Shown: positions 17,101 through 24,281 of the stretch, in pieces
Numbering within the stretch: position 1 is the first letter of the stretch
Layout of the letters: the number at the start of each line of letters is the position of its first letter
Origin: DALYLB01 sp046154695
Lineage (GTDB): Bacteria; Acidobacteriota; Blastocatellia; RBC074
DNA length: 25,558 bases
Reading direction: 5' to 3'
NCBI GenBank assembly: GCA_046154695.1
Contig: JBJXFI010000434.1
Coordinates: 1-25,558 of the forward strand
Made by a program: the position numbers and the translations under genes
The notes under the pieces: generated by a model
Told to the model about the DNA's origin: nothing
The model's database searches: none
What the model saw: only the letters and a program-made list of their open reading frames with translations

Positions 17101-20100
17101 GTGTCAAGATATTCGGAATCCGGGATCCGGCGAAAAAAATCGCCGATATCGGGATCCTCTTTCGGATCCGCCCGCAGCACCGTGTCGTTCACGTCCCAGG
17201 TCTCCTGCCGCCACGGATCGAAGACCACCTTCTCAAACGTGTGGTTCGGATGAAGCGTGGCGGCGACGCGCCCGATCGGGTCGTAAAACAGGATGGGGCT
17301 GACGCCCGCCGCCACGGCGAATTCAAACTGGTGGGTGGGGCTGAAAAACGGCTCGTACCGGCGGACCGGCTGGCCTTTGTTGTTGAAGATCGTCCAGCCG
17401 CTGCCCGTCCATCGCGGGTTGATTTCCGGGCCGCCCTGAACCACCGGTCCAGGTTCGGCCGGAGCCTTTCGCTGAATTTCACGACCGAAACCATCGGAGT
17501 ACGAGAAGCTTTGCTGAATTCGCGTGCGTTCGCCAGGCGGCAGGTCGGCGTCGTGAATCTCCCGCGCCAGCGCGCAGACGACGTTCGGCTGTGGATCGCC
17601 GGTTGCGCTCGTGCGGCGATATCGATGCAGGTCGTAGATCAGCCGCGTGCTCGCGCGGTCCAGAACTTCGTGCGGATTGGCGAAGGGCGTCTGCAGGTGG
17701 GCGATGACCGCCGCTTCGTCGAGATCGGGCATGAACCCGTCGAGCGAATCGCCCAGATTTTCATTCACCTTGCCCATCACCGCCGTGCCAACCACCATCC
17801 CCAGCGCGTCGAACGCCGCGGCGGCGCGGTTGCCGTTCGGATCGGCAACCAGACGCGGCTGCATCACGCGGTAATCGTTTTCGGATCGCACGGTGTTCGC
17901 GAGCGCGTCGCGCGTTTCGGCCGGCGTCAGGTCGCGCGCGTCGTAACTCACCATCGCCTCATTGCCGAAAGCATCGAGAAAACGTCGCGGCAGGAAGAAA
18001 TGCTCCCGGGCGGCGGCGAGTTCCTGCGCCGCTGCGTCCGCGGCATTCGGCGAATAGAAGACGCGCCCCGAGGGAATCCACCAGTTCTCGTCGCCCTCGC
18101 TGTGAACATAGCGGCCCTCGGCCGAGAGCATGGCCTCCGCGACCCGGCCCCCATAGGCTTCCGCGATCAGGCCCGGCGTGAAGGCGAGCTTGCGGCTCTC
18201 AAAGGGCAGCGCGAGCGATTCCAGCACTCCCGGCGGCAATGCGCCGGACAGGTCATCGCGGCGGTACACGGTCACCACATGCTCGATGAGCCGGCGCTGC
18301 CGCCCATCGGTCGCTGGCTGCTCATAGGGAATCTCGGAATCGAACAACAACTGCGCGCCGCCCTCCGCGGCCGGCGCGAAATCGTAGACCGCAAAGCGGC
18401 CGGCGGGCCCGGCCGGCAAAAATCCGGTCAGCTCAAAAGTGCGGGTCTCGGCCGGCGCCGGCGCGCGGTAAGCGCCGCCGGGCTCCGCTTCGACGGCGTT
18501 GGTGAAGCGGTTCTCGGTGTAAGTGACCAGGCGCCGCGCCTGCCTGTCCTGATCCGCGGGCGAAAGGGCAGGGTCCGGTGTTCGACGCCCGTATCCGATG
18601 GCGGCCGATTTCAGCACATTGCCGAACGCATCGACCTCCAGCGTCATCGCATGGCCGATGCGCGGATCATCGGGGTTCCTTTCGTAATGGCAGCTCAGCG
18701 CCTCGCGCGTGTGGGTGAAAAATACGCCATGCCGGCTGCCTGTCCGGGGCTGCACGCGCCGTACGGTAAAGTTCTGCTCGACGACGGTGTAGGGATGATC
18801 CTGTTCCTCGCTTCCGTCCAGGCCGTACACCTCCTGGCGGAGCATCGCGCCCTTCAATGCGCGGCAGGCTTCGCGCTCCTCCTCGGTCGTCAGCCCCTCG
18901 GGCAGGACGGTGTCTTCCAGCAAATGCGCGCGCGCATCCGCATCGGTCCAACCGGGTTCGCGGTAATACTCGCCCGCGTCGCGATCATCCAGGAGGCCCG
19001 CGAAAAAGTTCGAGACGCGGTCCCGGCCGATGTGGACGCCGGTGTGAAACCAGGTCCTTGTGAGCACGGGCGGAACATGCGAGGCTTCATCGATGTTCGT
19101 CGCCGCGGGAAATTCCGGGCTCGCGCTGAGCGCGGCGAACTCTTCGGTGTCGAGCCGCTCGACCATCCCGAACCCGCGGAATTCGCGCTCGACGCCGTCG
19201 AAATAGCCGTGATGATAGGCATACCGCGTGACGAAGCGATTGCGGCTGATCCGGTCGATCGCCTCGACTCGTTCGACCACGTGAACGGGGAAGGGAAGCC
19301 TCGTGATCCAGGGCCTTCCGGCGGCCTTGTCCGCGAGGTAAAACTTCGTGGACGCGGCGTATTCGACGCGCGTCTCGGCGCCCATGTTGTTCCGCGTTCC
19401 GGTCAGCAGATGCGGCTTCCGCCCGCCCATCAGGTCAACGTAGCGCATCGGCCGAAGCGCGTCGCCCGGCAAGGGCGACGACCAGACCAGACAGGCCGTT
19501 CCGTTGCCGAGCAGGTCGACCGCCGTCACCGAAGACAGATTGTCCGCGCGCGGGAATGGATCGAGCGGACGCGCCTCGCTCCAGCGATTGCCCGACTGAT
19601 TGAGGTAGATCCGAATCCCGCCGCTTCCCAGATAGAGGATGTCGGTCACGCCCGAACCGTCGATGTCGGCCAGCCGTATGCGCCGCCGGTCGAACAGGTC
19701 GGGCGCGTCGAATCTGGGCGCGTCGTCCATCGTCACCTTCGCGCCGAAGCGTCCATAGCCCAGATTCGGCCAGTAGCAGACCTCGCCATTGCGAATGCGC
19801 GCGATGTCCGTCAGCCCGTCCCCCGACATATCGGCGAGGAAGATGGATTGGGCGGCATCGGCGAAGACCAGCCGCGGGCCCCTCTCTTCGTCCGCCGCCT
19901 GGTGAATCCTTCCGCCCGGGCCGAAGCCTTCCTCGGCCCGGGACTCATACCACGTGAAAATGTCGTCGTCGGAGATCAGGATGTCCGCATGACCGTCGCC
20001 GGTCAGGTCGATGAATTGACGATGTGGGCTGCTCCAATCGATCCGTGGAATCGAAATAAAGGGAGTGAAGTCCGACCAGCCGCCGTCATCCGTTCGTTCG

Positions 20101-21623
20101 TGGAAGCCCGGCACGGGCGGCGCGAACTGAACGAGATCGAGCTGTCCGTCCCCCGCAAGGTCCATCAACTGCTGCCCGCCGTTCAAGTCAGCGATGGACG
20201 GTTTGAGCGCAATTCGCTGCTTCGGGCCGAAGCGGGCGTCGCCGAGGCCGGGCTTGTAAAACCACGATTCCCCCTGTTCGGTGAGGATGCCGGAGACGCC
20301 TTCGCCGTCGAGATCCGCCCATTGATAGCGCGCGCCGTCCAGGCCGTAGGGAAGATTCTCCAGGCTCCCGGCGTCAATTTCGCGAACCTCGCTCTGAATC
20401 ACCGCTTCGCTGTACTCGAATTCGAGCGGCGGCAGCGATTTTTTCAGATACGCGCCGTTGCTCTGGCGAACATAGCCCGACTCCGCGGCCGAAGCGAGGA
20501 AGGAAGCGACCGGCGTTTCGCTGTACTCGAATTCCGTGGAGCGAACGAGGTAATCATCCGTGCCCAGCTCTTCGGGGAAATGATGGAACATCAGAACGCG
20601 GCGGCATAGCCGGTAAGTCCTGATCTCAAAGCCGGCGCGAAAGGTGGAGAAGGGATCGCGGCGCGCCGGCCAGGCCCGCGTCTCCGCGATGCCCGCCTCC
20701 ACAAACTGCCGAGCGTCCTCGCCGGGGGGCGATGCCTCGTAATGCCCTTCGTCGTAATCGAAGACGATTTCAAAGTGCCAGTCCGTCTGAGAAAGGTCAG
20801 GCTGGATCAGATGCGAAATCCGGTTGCCGTACCGGATGCGCTTCGGATAGCGATTGGCCGATCGGCTCCGCGTGGTGCGGTTGCGTTCGTGTACCTGCGA
20901 GAGATCGACGTTTTCCGAGTCCTCCCCGGTGTATTCATAGACGATGGCGTTGCCCTTGTCGTCGCGGCTCTCGCAGATCAGCCACGAAAAGACCCGCAGC
21001 GGATCTTCAGGATCCGCGATGCGGCTCTCGATCCTTTGGCCGTACAGCGTGGTGATGTTGTCTTTTGAGATCGAGCGCCAGTGGGTGGCCCCCGTTTCGA
21101 CATTCGTCCATCGCTCGATGCGCGCAAACAGCCCCTCGATGCGCGGGCGATAGCGATGGACGCGATAGTGCAGGCCATCCAGCTCGCGGTCGATGACATC
21201 CGGCCGCCATTCCACGCCGTCGCGTATCAGAACCGGAACGAGGTCTTCACCGCCGGAAAGGAGGAAGAGATCCGATTCATCGGCATCCTGATATTTCGGC
21301 AATCCCTTGTGGGTCTTTCGCGTTATCGCGGGTAGCGAGAGGTTCCATCCGAGCCCGAACGGCCCGTTTCCCGAACCGGAGTCGTAGGAGAGCGTGATTT
21401 GTGGCGAGAAGCCGGAACGGCCGGGTGTAACGGCGATGGGAACGGTCATCGAGCCGGTGCCGTTGACCGGATTTGCCGCGAGCTTTTCGCCCATGCCCCG
21501 AATCGCCCCGCCACCCCTGGGAAGCGAGATGGAGGGCGCGGCGAACGGCGACGGGCCGTTGCCCTGGCTGCCCGCATCCGGTTCGGCGGCTCTCCCGTCT
21601 GTTGTTGTCGTCTGGCTATGCAT
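14145..21623 (-). CDS. Fused Tc toxin TcB-TcC cocoon with C-terminal payload domain
   Basis: TcB and TcC together form a hollow shell that holds the TcC C-terminus and docks on TcA. Here they are one chain of about 2492 residues. SpvB domain about 25-350 (PRGGGAIRGMGEKL, FGLGWNLSLPAI). FG-GAP/VCBS-type repeats about 435-735 (DLAGDGQLDLV, DLTGDGHADILI, DMSGDGLTDIA, DIDGSGVTDILYL), probably the beta-propeller that gates entry into TcA. TcB middle domains from about 744 (NNMGAETRVEYAASTKFYLA, REFRGFGMVERLD). RHS/YD repeats from about 1590. RHS core about 2140-2200 (RYSGKERDEETGLNYHGARY, ADPMGLGDGPNVYQFAGNNP, LVDLNG), which in TcC cleaves itself and frees the payload. Variable C-terminus about 2201-2492. 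A GTG at 21629 is possible, but the ATG at 21623 is preferred because GAGGG lies 5 bases before it. It is probably first in an operon with TcA. Confidence 0.93.
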   Translation of the reverse strand: MHSQTTTTDGRAAEPDAGSQGNGPSPFAAPSISLPRGGGAIRGMGEKLAANPVNGTGSMTVPIAVTPGRSGFSPQITLSYDSGSGNGPFGLGWNLSLPAITRKTHKGLPKYQDADESDLFLLSGGEDLVPVLIRDGVEWRPDVIDRELDGLHYRVHRYRPRIEGLFARIERWTNVETGATHWRSISKDNITTLYGQRIESRIADPEDPLRVFSWLICESRDDKGNAIVYEYTGEDSENVDLSQVHERNRTTRSRSANRYPKRIRYGNRISHLIQPDLSQTDWHFEIVFDYDEGHYEASPPGEDARQFVEAGIAETRAWPARRDPFSTFRAGFEIRTYRLCRRVLMFHHFPEELGTDDYLVRSTEFEYSETPVASFLASAAESGYVRQSNGAYLKKSLPPLEFEYSEAVIQSEVREIDAGSLENLPYGLDGARYQWADLDGEGVSGILTEQGESWFYKPGLGDARFGPKQRIALKPSIADLNGGQQLMDLAGDGQLDLVQFAPPVPGFHERTDDGGWSDFTPFISIPRIDWSSPHRQFIDLTGDGHADILISDDDIFTWYESRAEEGFGPGGRIHQAADEERGPRLVFADAAQSIFLADMSGDGLTDIARIRNGEVCYWPNLGYGRFGAKVTMDDAPRFDAPDLFDRRRIRLADIDGSGVTDILYLGSGGIRIYLNQSGNRWSEARPLDPFPRADNLSSVTAVDLLGNGTACLVWSSPLPGDALRPMRYVDLMGGRKPHLLTGTRNNMGAETRVEYAASTKFYLADKAAGRPWITRLPFPVHVVERVEAIDRISRNRFVTRYAYHHGYFDGVEREFRGFGMVERLDTEEFAALSASPEFPAATNIDEASHVPPVLTRTWFHTGVHIGRDRVSNFFAGLLDDRDAGEYYREPGWTDADARAHLLEDTVLPEGLTTEEEREACRALKGAMLRQEVYGLDGSEEQDHPYTVVEQNFTVRRVQPRTGSRHGVFFTHTREALSCHYERNPDDPRIGHAMTLEVDAFGNVLKSAAIGYGRRTPDPALSPADQDRQARRLVTYTENRFTNAVEAEPGGAYRAPAPAETRTFELTGFLPAGPAGRFAVYDFAPAAEGGAQLLFDSEIPYEQPATDGRQRRLIEHVVTVYRRDDLSGALPPGVLESLALPFESRKLAFTPGLIAEAYGGRVAEAMLSAEGRYVHSEGDENWWIPSGRVFYSPNAADAAAQELAAAREHFFLPRRFLDAFGNEAMVSYDARDLTPAETRDALANTVRSENDYRVMQPRLVADPNGNRAAAAFDALGMVVGTAVMGKVNENLGDSLDGFMPDLDEAAVIAHLQTPFANPHEVLDRASTRLIYDLHRYRRTSATGDPQPNVVCALAREIHDADLPPGERTRIQQSFSYSDGFGREIQRKAPAEPGPVVQGGPEINPRWTGSGWTIFNNKGQPVRRYEPFFSPTHQFEFAVAAGVSPILFYDPIGRVAATLHPNHTFEKVVFDPWRQETWDVNDTVLRADPKEDPDIGDFFRRIPDSEYLDTWHTRRAGGALGPQELDAARKAAVHANTPTVAWFDSLGRPFLTLANNRFARHGAIVEEQYATRVELDIEGNQREVIDALDRVVMRYDYDMLGTRIHSAGMEAGERWMLNDVAGQPIRAWDSRGHGFRSEYDELRRPARSFVTGADARDPGREILSRRMVYGESQGDALNHRGRAFQAFDGAGIVTSLAYDFKGNLLGGERQLLVNYRDAADWSASPALEPEHFTSSTSYDALNRPVMLITPDNSRVRPGYNEANMLERVEVNLRGADAATAFVNDIDYNARGQRERIEYGNGVRTTYEHDPLTFRLARLQTLRGDDRLQDLSYTHDPAGNIITIRDGARQTIYFNNQAIEARAEYAYDAIYRLIEASGREHIGQVSQPQTSWNDEFRVNLPHPHDGLAMRRYTEAYEYDGVGNFLRLIHQAQNGNWTRDYAYDEPSLIEPGQVNNRLSRTEASGAVETYTHDTHGNMTRMPHLPMMRWNFQDHLEATSRQVVNNGGTPETTWYVYDAAGQRVRKVTERQAAAGQTPTRGNQRIYLGGFEIYREYGADGATTALERETLHIMDDQQRVALIETRARGDDGSPLQLIRYQFGNHLGSAALELDGNGGIISYEEYYPCGSTAYQAGRGAVEASRKRYRYSGKERDEETGLNYHGARYYATWLGRWTAADPMGLGDGPNVYQFAGNNPLRLVDLNGHFAEDPEEKPTPRFAGYRHIPEVGETPPPPTEFINISDDEGLHIKGDQFFVFPHARTPEESWKRTVEEHGRGRQTLDELPQKIRESRNQSAGWMAAYAAVLASPVVMGLAYKAGAAVLTNALMRAPNVTLKSMEVFAEIGAGEGTVLAVGAATAKSALAAKTAPSPTQILLLFRDKAVKHAATNLPANLPTKRVPTAFGNLADDEFKRLVTEAVGKGELPASITVTPKLTYGVDAYDSATGTGWDLTTATVREVAGHDLRYLPSSAFGAGYKGKPMQDGTVLNDVVPLVYHRP
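14148..15023 (-). other. Variable payload domain of TcB-TcC, about 290 residues
   Basis: Everything after the RHS-core end LVDLNGH is the expected toxic cargo. It begins with a proline-rich, acidic linker, followed by a hydrophobic alanine-rich segment (GWMAAYAAVLASPVVMGLAY and onward). It ends in a compact 115-120-residue domain with TAFGNLADDEFKRLV, TYGVDAYDSATGTGWDL, GHDLRYL and DVVPLVYHRP. The GVD...WDLT...HD arrangement is loosely like the acidic core of PD-(D/E)xK-type nuclease toxins, but the usual lysine is not evident. That assignment is a guess. I do not recognise an ADP-ribosyltransferase, deaminase or glycosyltransferase motif. Confidence 0.6.
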
Positions 21624-21865
21624 CGCCACCCTCGGATCGGCAGGGCGCTCCGGTCAGCCGCGCCTAGAGGGCACATGCTGACAGCCTGCCGCGCCCATGC
21701 TGTTTTAGCCGGCCACGGGGTCGTTCGGACTGCTCATCACTCAATCCTTCAAGCGCCTCTGGACACCCGGAATCAGAGAAGAATGAACATGGGGACAGAG
21801 ATATTCCCTGATCGTAGATGATGACGATTCTGAACACAATTCGATCTCGCCCCCCTTTTCCGGGA

Positions 21866-21917
21866 GCGGATGAATCGCGGATGAACCGGATTTCGCGGAT
21901 CCTCGCGGATCCGACGG
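21866..21917. repeat. Cluster of GCGGAT words
   Basis: GCGGAT occurs four times (21866, 21877, 21895, 21905) within 45 bases, with further CGGAT at about 21887 and 21913. GGATCC flanks the last copy on both sides. From memory, 'cgcggatgaatcgcggatgaac'-like strings recur in environmental bacterial genomes, so this may be another dispersed repeat family. A direct-repeat operator of the divergent Tc promoter is the alternative. Confidence 0.45.
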
Positions 21918-21982
21918 ATATTTACTTCCTCGACGGCTGAGCGCAAACTAAACCGGAAAAGAAAAGATGGGAACAATCCGGG

Positions 21983-22055
21983 AAGATGCGAAGAACACGA
22001 AGAGGAGTCTTCCCCTCCTTTTTCCGCCTTTCTTCGCTTCCTTCGTCTCTTCGTG
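21983..22055. repeat. Hairpin repeat with a GCGAAGAACACGAAGAG-type arm, copy 2
   Basis: CACGAAGAG (21996-22004) pairs perfectly with CTCTTCGTG (22047-22055). Further GCGAAG/CTTCGC and GAGGAG/CTCC pairings are present inside and beside it. The left arm (gaagatgcgaagaacacgaa) resembles the left arm of the hairpin at 3708-3787 (gaagacgcgaaaccgcgaag), so both belong to one dispersed family. It lies just upstream of the hydrolase gene. Confidence 0.6.
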
Positions 22056-22109
22056 GTTCATTCCTCCTTGCATGTTTTGCTTGATCGAAATCTAAAATTG
22101 GAACCACCC

Positions 22110-23153
22110 ATGAAAAAAATCCTGTTGTTCATCCTTGCCGTGGCGGCTCTCGCGGCCTGCGCGAGCCGGCACGATCCCAATCAATCCGCGCCGGCGGTGT
22201 CGAATGCGTATCTGGACTATTCCGGGCGCGACGACGCTTCGAGCGGCGGAGTCAGGCTGATTCCAATCTCCACGCCGAAAGGGACGTTTCGCGTCTGGAC
22301 CAAACGGGTCGGCAACAATCCCACGATCAAGGTGCTGCTGCTGCACGGCGGCCCCGGCGCGACGCACGAATATCTGGAGGCCCTGGACAGCTACTTCCCT
22401 GCGGCGGGGATCGAGTATTACTACTATGACCAGCTCGGCTCCGCGTATAGCGACCAGCCGAACGCGCCCGAACTGTGGGATCTGCCACGCTTCGTCGAAG
22501 AGGTCGAGCAGGTGCGGCAGGCTCTCGGCCTCGATCGGAAGAATTTCTATCTGTACGGTCAATCGTGGGGCGGCGTGCTGGCGATCGACTACGCGCTGAA
22601 ATACCAGCAGCACCTCAAGGGGCTGATCATCTCGAACATGATGGCGAGCGGCCCCGCGTACAACGAATACGCGAACAAGGTGCTGATGCCCGCGATGGAT
22701 CAAAAAGTCCTGGCTGAAATCAAACGACTGGAAGCCCGGAAGGATTTCGGGAATCCGCGCTATATGGAGCTGCTGATCCCGAACCATTACGTTCACCATA
22801 TTCTGCGGATGCCGGCGGACCAGTGGCCGGACCCGGTCAACCGCGCCTTCAAGCACATCAATACGGCGATCTACATTCCGATGCAGGGGCCGAGCGAACT
22901 CGGGCTCAGCGGCAAGCTCCTGGAATGGGATCGCACCGCTGATCTGCCGAAGATCGCGCCGCCGACATTGGTGATCGGCGCGAAATACGACACGATGGAT
23001 CCGGCGCACATGGAGATGATGGCGAAGAAGGTTCAGAAAGGCCGTTATCTGTTCTGCCCGAACGGCAGCCATCTCGCGCTTTACGATGATCAGAAAATTT
23101 ATGTCGAAGGGCTGATCCGATTCATTCTCGATGTGGATGCGGGGAAATTTTAG
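22110..23153 (+). CDS. Lipoprotein alpha/beta hydrolase, proline iminopeptidase-like (S33)
   Basis: The 347-residue protein begins with a lipoprotein signal (MKKILLFILAVAALAAC, lipobox LAAC with Cys17 as the lipidated residue). It is therefore exported and membrane-anchored, probably to the outer membrane since Ala follows the Cys. HGGPG at 79-83 is the oxyanion-hole motif of proline iminopeptidases. The nucleophile is Ser152 in GQSWGG, Asp294 is the likely acid in GAKYDTMDP, and His321 in NGSHLALYDD completes the triad. YYYYDQLGSAYSDQP is also typical of the family. It likely removes N-terminal proline from peptides or hydrolyses a related amide or ester; the substrate is uncertain, and an exported form is less usual than the cytosolic one. 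The start was chosen because the signal peptide begins there. The ribosome binding site is weak. The MOSC gene follows after 52 bases. Confidence 0.88.
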   Translation: MKKILLFILAVAALAACASRHDPNQSAPAVSNAYLDYSGRDDASSGGVRLIPISTPKGTFRVWTKRVGNNPTIKVLLLHGGPGATHEYLEALDSYFPAAGIEYYYYDQLGSAYSDQPNAPELWDLPRFVEEVEQVRQALGLDRKNFYLYGQSWGGVLAIDYALKYQQHLKGLIISNMMASGPAYNEYANKVLMPAMDQKVLAEIKRLEARKDFGNPRYMELLIPNHYVHHILRMPADQWPDPVNRAFKHINTAIYIPMQGPSELGLSGKLLEWDRTADLPKIAPPTLVIGAKYDTMDPAHMEMMAKKVQKGRYLFCPNGSHLALYDDQKIYVEGLIRFILDVDAGKF

Positions 23154-23205
23154 CGCGGCCGCCGCGTCGAATTGAAATTGAGCCATTTCAGACAAGGAGG
23201 ACGAG

Positions 23206-24099
23206 ATGACGACAGGAAAGAGAGTGGGTTCCGTGGCGGGGCTGTGGAGGTTCCCGGTCAAGTCGATGAAGGGCGAGAGGCTCGAGCAGGCGGATCTCAC
23301 GGGGCGAGGTCTCGCGGGAGATCGCGCCTATGCGCTCATCGACACGGAGACGGGCAAGGTCGTGAGCGCAAAGAGCGTGAGGCTGTTTCCGGACATGCTG
23401 GGCTGCGAGGCGGCCTTCATCGAGCCTCCGCGATTGGGCGGCGAACTGCCCCCCGTGCGGATCACGATGCCGGACGGCAAGTCGGTCACCAGCGACTCGG
23501 GCGACGTCGACCGCGTGTTGTCGGCGTGCTTTGGGCGAAAGGTCACGCTGGCGCGGTCGGCGCCCGACGATTTCACCATCGACCAATACCACCCGGATGT
23601 GGAGGGATTGGACCCGGCGGGGTACCGGGACACCATTGTCGAGCAGAAACTCGGCTCGGCCTTCTTCGCGGAAGCCGGTCTGCCCTCCCCCGTGCCGGAC
23701 GGCTCGTTCTTCGATCTGTTTCCGGTCACCATCCTGACGACATCCACTCTCGATCGGCTGAGCGAGCTTTCGCCCGAGAGCCGATTCGACCCGCGTCGAT
23801 TCCGGATGAACGTCATCATCGGCGCCGAGGAGGCCGGGTTTGTCGAGAATGGCTGGATCGGCCACCGGCTTGCGATCGGAGACGGGGCTCGATTGAGCGT
23901 GACCCTGCCCGATCCGCGATGCGTGATGACGACGCTCGCCCAGGACGAACTCCCCAGGGACACCAACGTCCTCCGCGCGCTCACAGAGCACAACCGGGTT
24001 CAGGTCGGAGACGCCGGCACGTATCCCTGCGCGGGCGCGTATGCCGTGGTCGAAGCGCCGGGAACGATGCGAACAGGCGATCCGGTGGTGCTTTCGTAA
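23206..24099 (+). CDS. MOSC-domain protein with N-terminal beta-barrel (YcbX/mARC-like)
   Basis: The 297-residue protein has an N-terminal MOSC-associated barrel (GLWRFPVKSMKGE at 12-24, GLAGDRAYALID at 35-46) and a C-terminal MOSC domain. The latter holds RRFRMNVII at 197-205 and DPRCVMTTLAQ at 236-246. Cys239 matches the cysteine that ligates molybdenum in mARC and YcbX proteins. Those enzymes reduce N-hydroxylated compounds using electrons from a partner, or in some relatives handle sulfur. No fused ferredoxin domain is present, so the electron donor would be a separate protein. A strong AAGGAGG 5 bases before the ATG fixes the start. It is probably co-transcribed with the hydrolase upstream. 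Confidence 0.87.
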   Translation: MTTGKRVGSVAGLWRFPVKSMKGERLEQADLTGRGLAGDRAYALIDTETGKVVSAKSVRLFPDMLGCEAAFIEPPRLGGELPPVRITMPDGKSVTSDSGDVDRVLSACFGRKVTLARSAPDDFTIDQYHPDVEGLDPAGYRDTIVEQKLGSAFFAEAGLPSPVPDGSFFDLFPVTILTTSTLDRLSELSPESRFDPRRFRMNVIIGAEEAGFVENGWIGHRLAIGDGARLSVTLPDPRCVMTTLAQDELPRDTNVLRALTEHNRVQVGDAGTYPCAGAYAVVEAPGTMRTGDPVVLS

Positions 24100-24125
24100 G
24101 GGGCAGGTCCTTGAAAATGTTCGGA

Positions 24126-24180
24126 GTTCCGCCTTCAGGCGGTTTGCGTTTATCCGGAGCGGACCCCCTGAAGGCGGAAC
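24126..24180. repeat. Perfect 14-base inverted repeat after the MOSC gene
   Basis: GTTCCGCCTTCAGG (24126-24139) and CCTGAAGGCGGAAC (24167-24180) are exact reverse complements separated by 27 bases. CCGCCTTCAGGCGG is itself a small palindrome at the left end. It could act as a terminator for the MOSC transcript, but no T-tract follows. Its form suggests another dispersed palindromic family. Confidence 0.7.
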
Positions 24181-24192
24181 GGCCGGAATGTG

Positions 24193-24222
24193 TTGTATAT
24201 GAAGCCTTGAATCCGTTATTCT
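24193..24222 (+). promoter_or_regulatory. Possible weak promoter of the oxidoreductase gene
   Basis: TTGTAT (24193-24198) and TATTCT (24217-24222) are separated by 18 bases, about 60 bases before the start codon. Both boxes match the consensus only partly. Confidence 0.3.
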
Positions 24223-24281
24223 AACACCTCCGAATTTCAAACGCTTGCGCACATCCATTCCCATCGGAAAGGTGTTTCATT

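Larger units (their letters stand above)
21624..22109. other. Divergent intergenic region between TcB-TcC and the lipoprotein hydrolase
   Basis: The 486 bases contain no credible gene. They should hold the promoter of the Tc operon and that of the hydrolase, but I could not find a convincing -35/-10 pair for either. The best minus-strand pair, TTGTGT-17-TACGAT near 21811-21839, is weak. The region includes a cluster of GCGGAT words and a long hairpin, each listed separately. Confidence 0.5.

Noticed and set aside
16173..20609. 1478-codon open frame opposite the TcB-TcC gene
   Set aside because: It is the mirror of a GC-rich coding strand. Its translation shows no recognisable domain, while the opposite strand carries a complete TcB-TcC.
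21811..21839. Promoter TTGTGT-17-TACGAT for the Tc operon on the minus strand
   Set aside because: Only 3/6 and 4/6 matches to the consensus boxes, and about 190 bases from the start codon; not distinguishable from chance.
22068..22098. Promoter TTGCAT-19-TAAAAT before the lipoprotein gene
   Set aside because: The spacer is long and transcription would start only about 5 bases before the ATG, leaving no room for a ribosome binding site.
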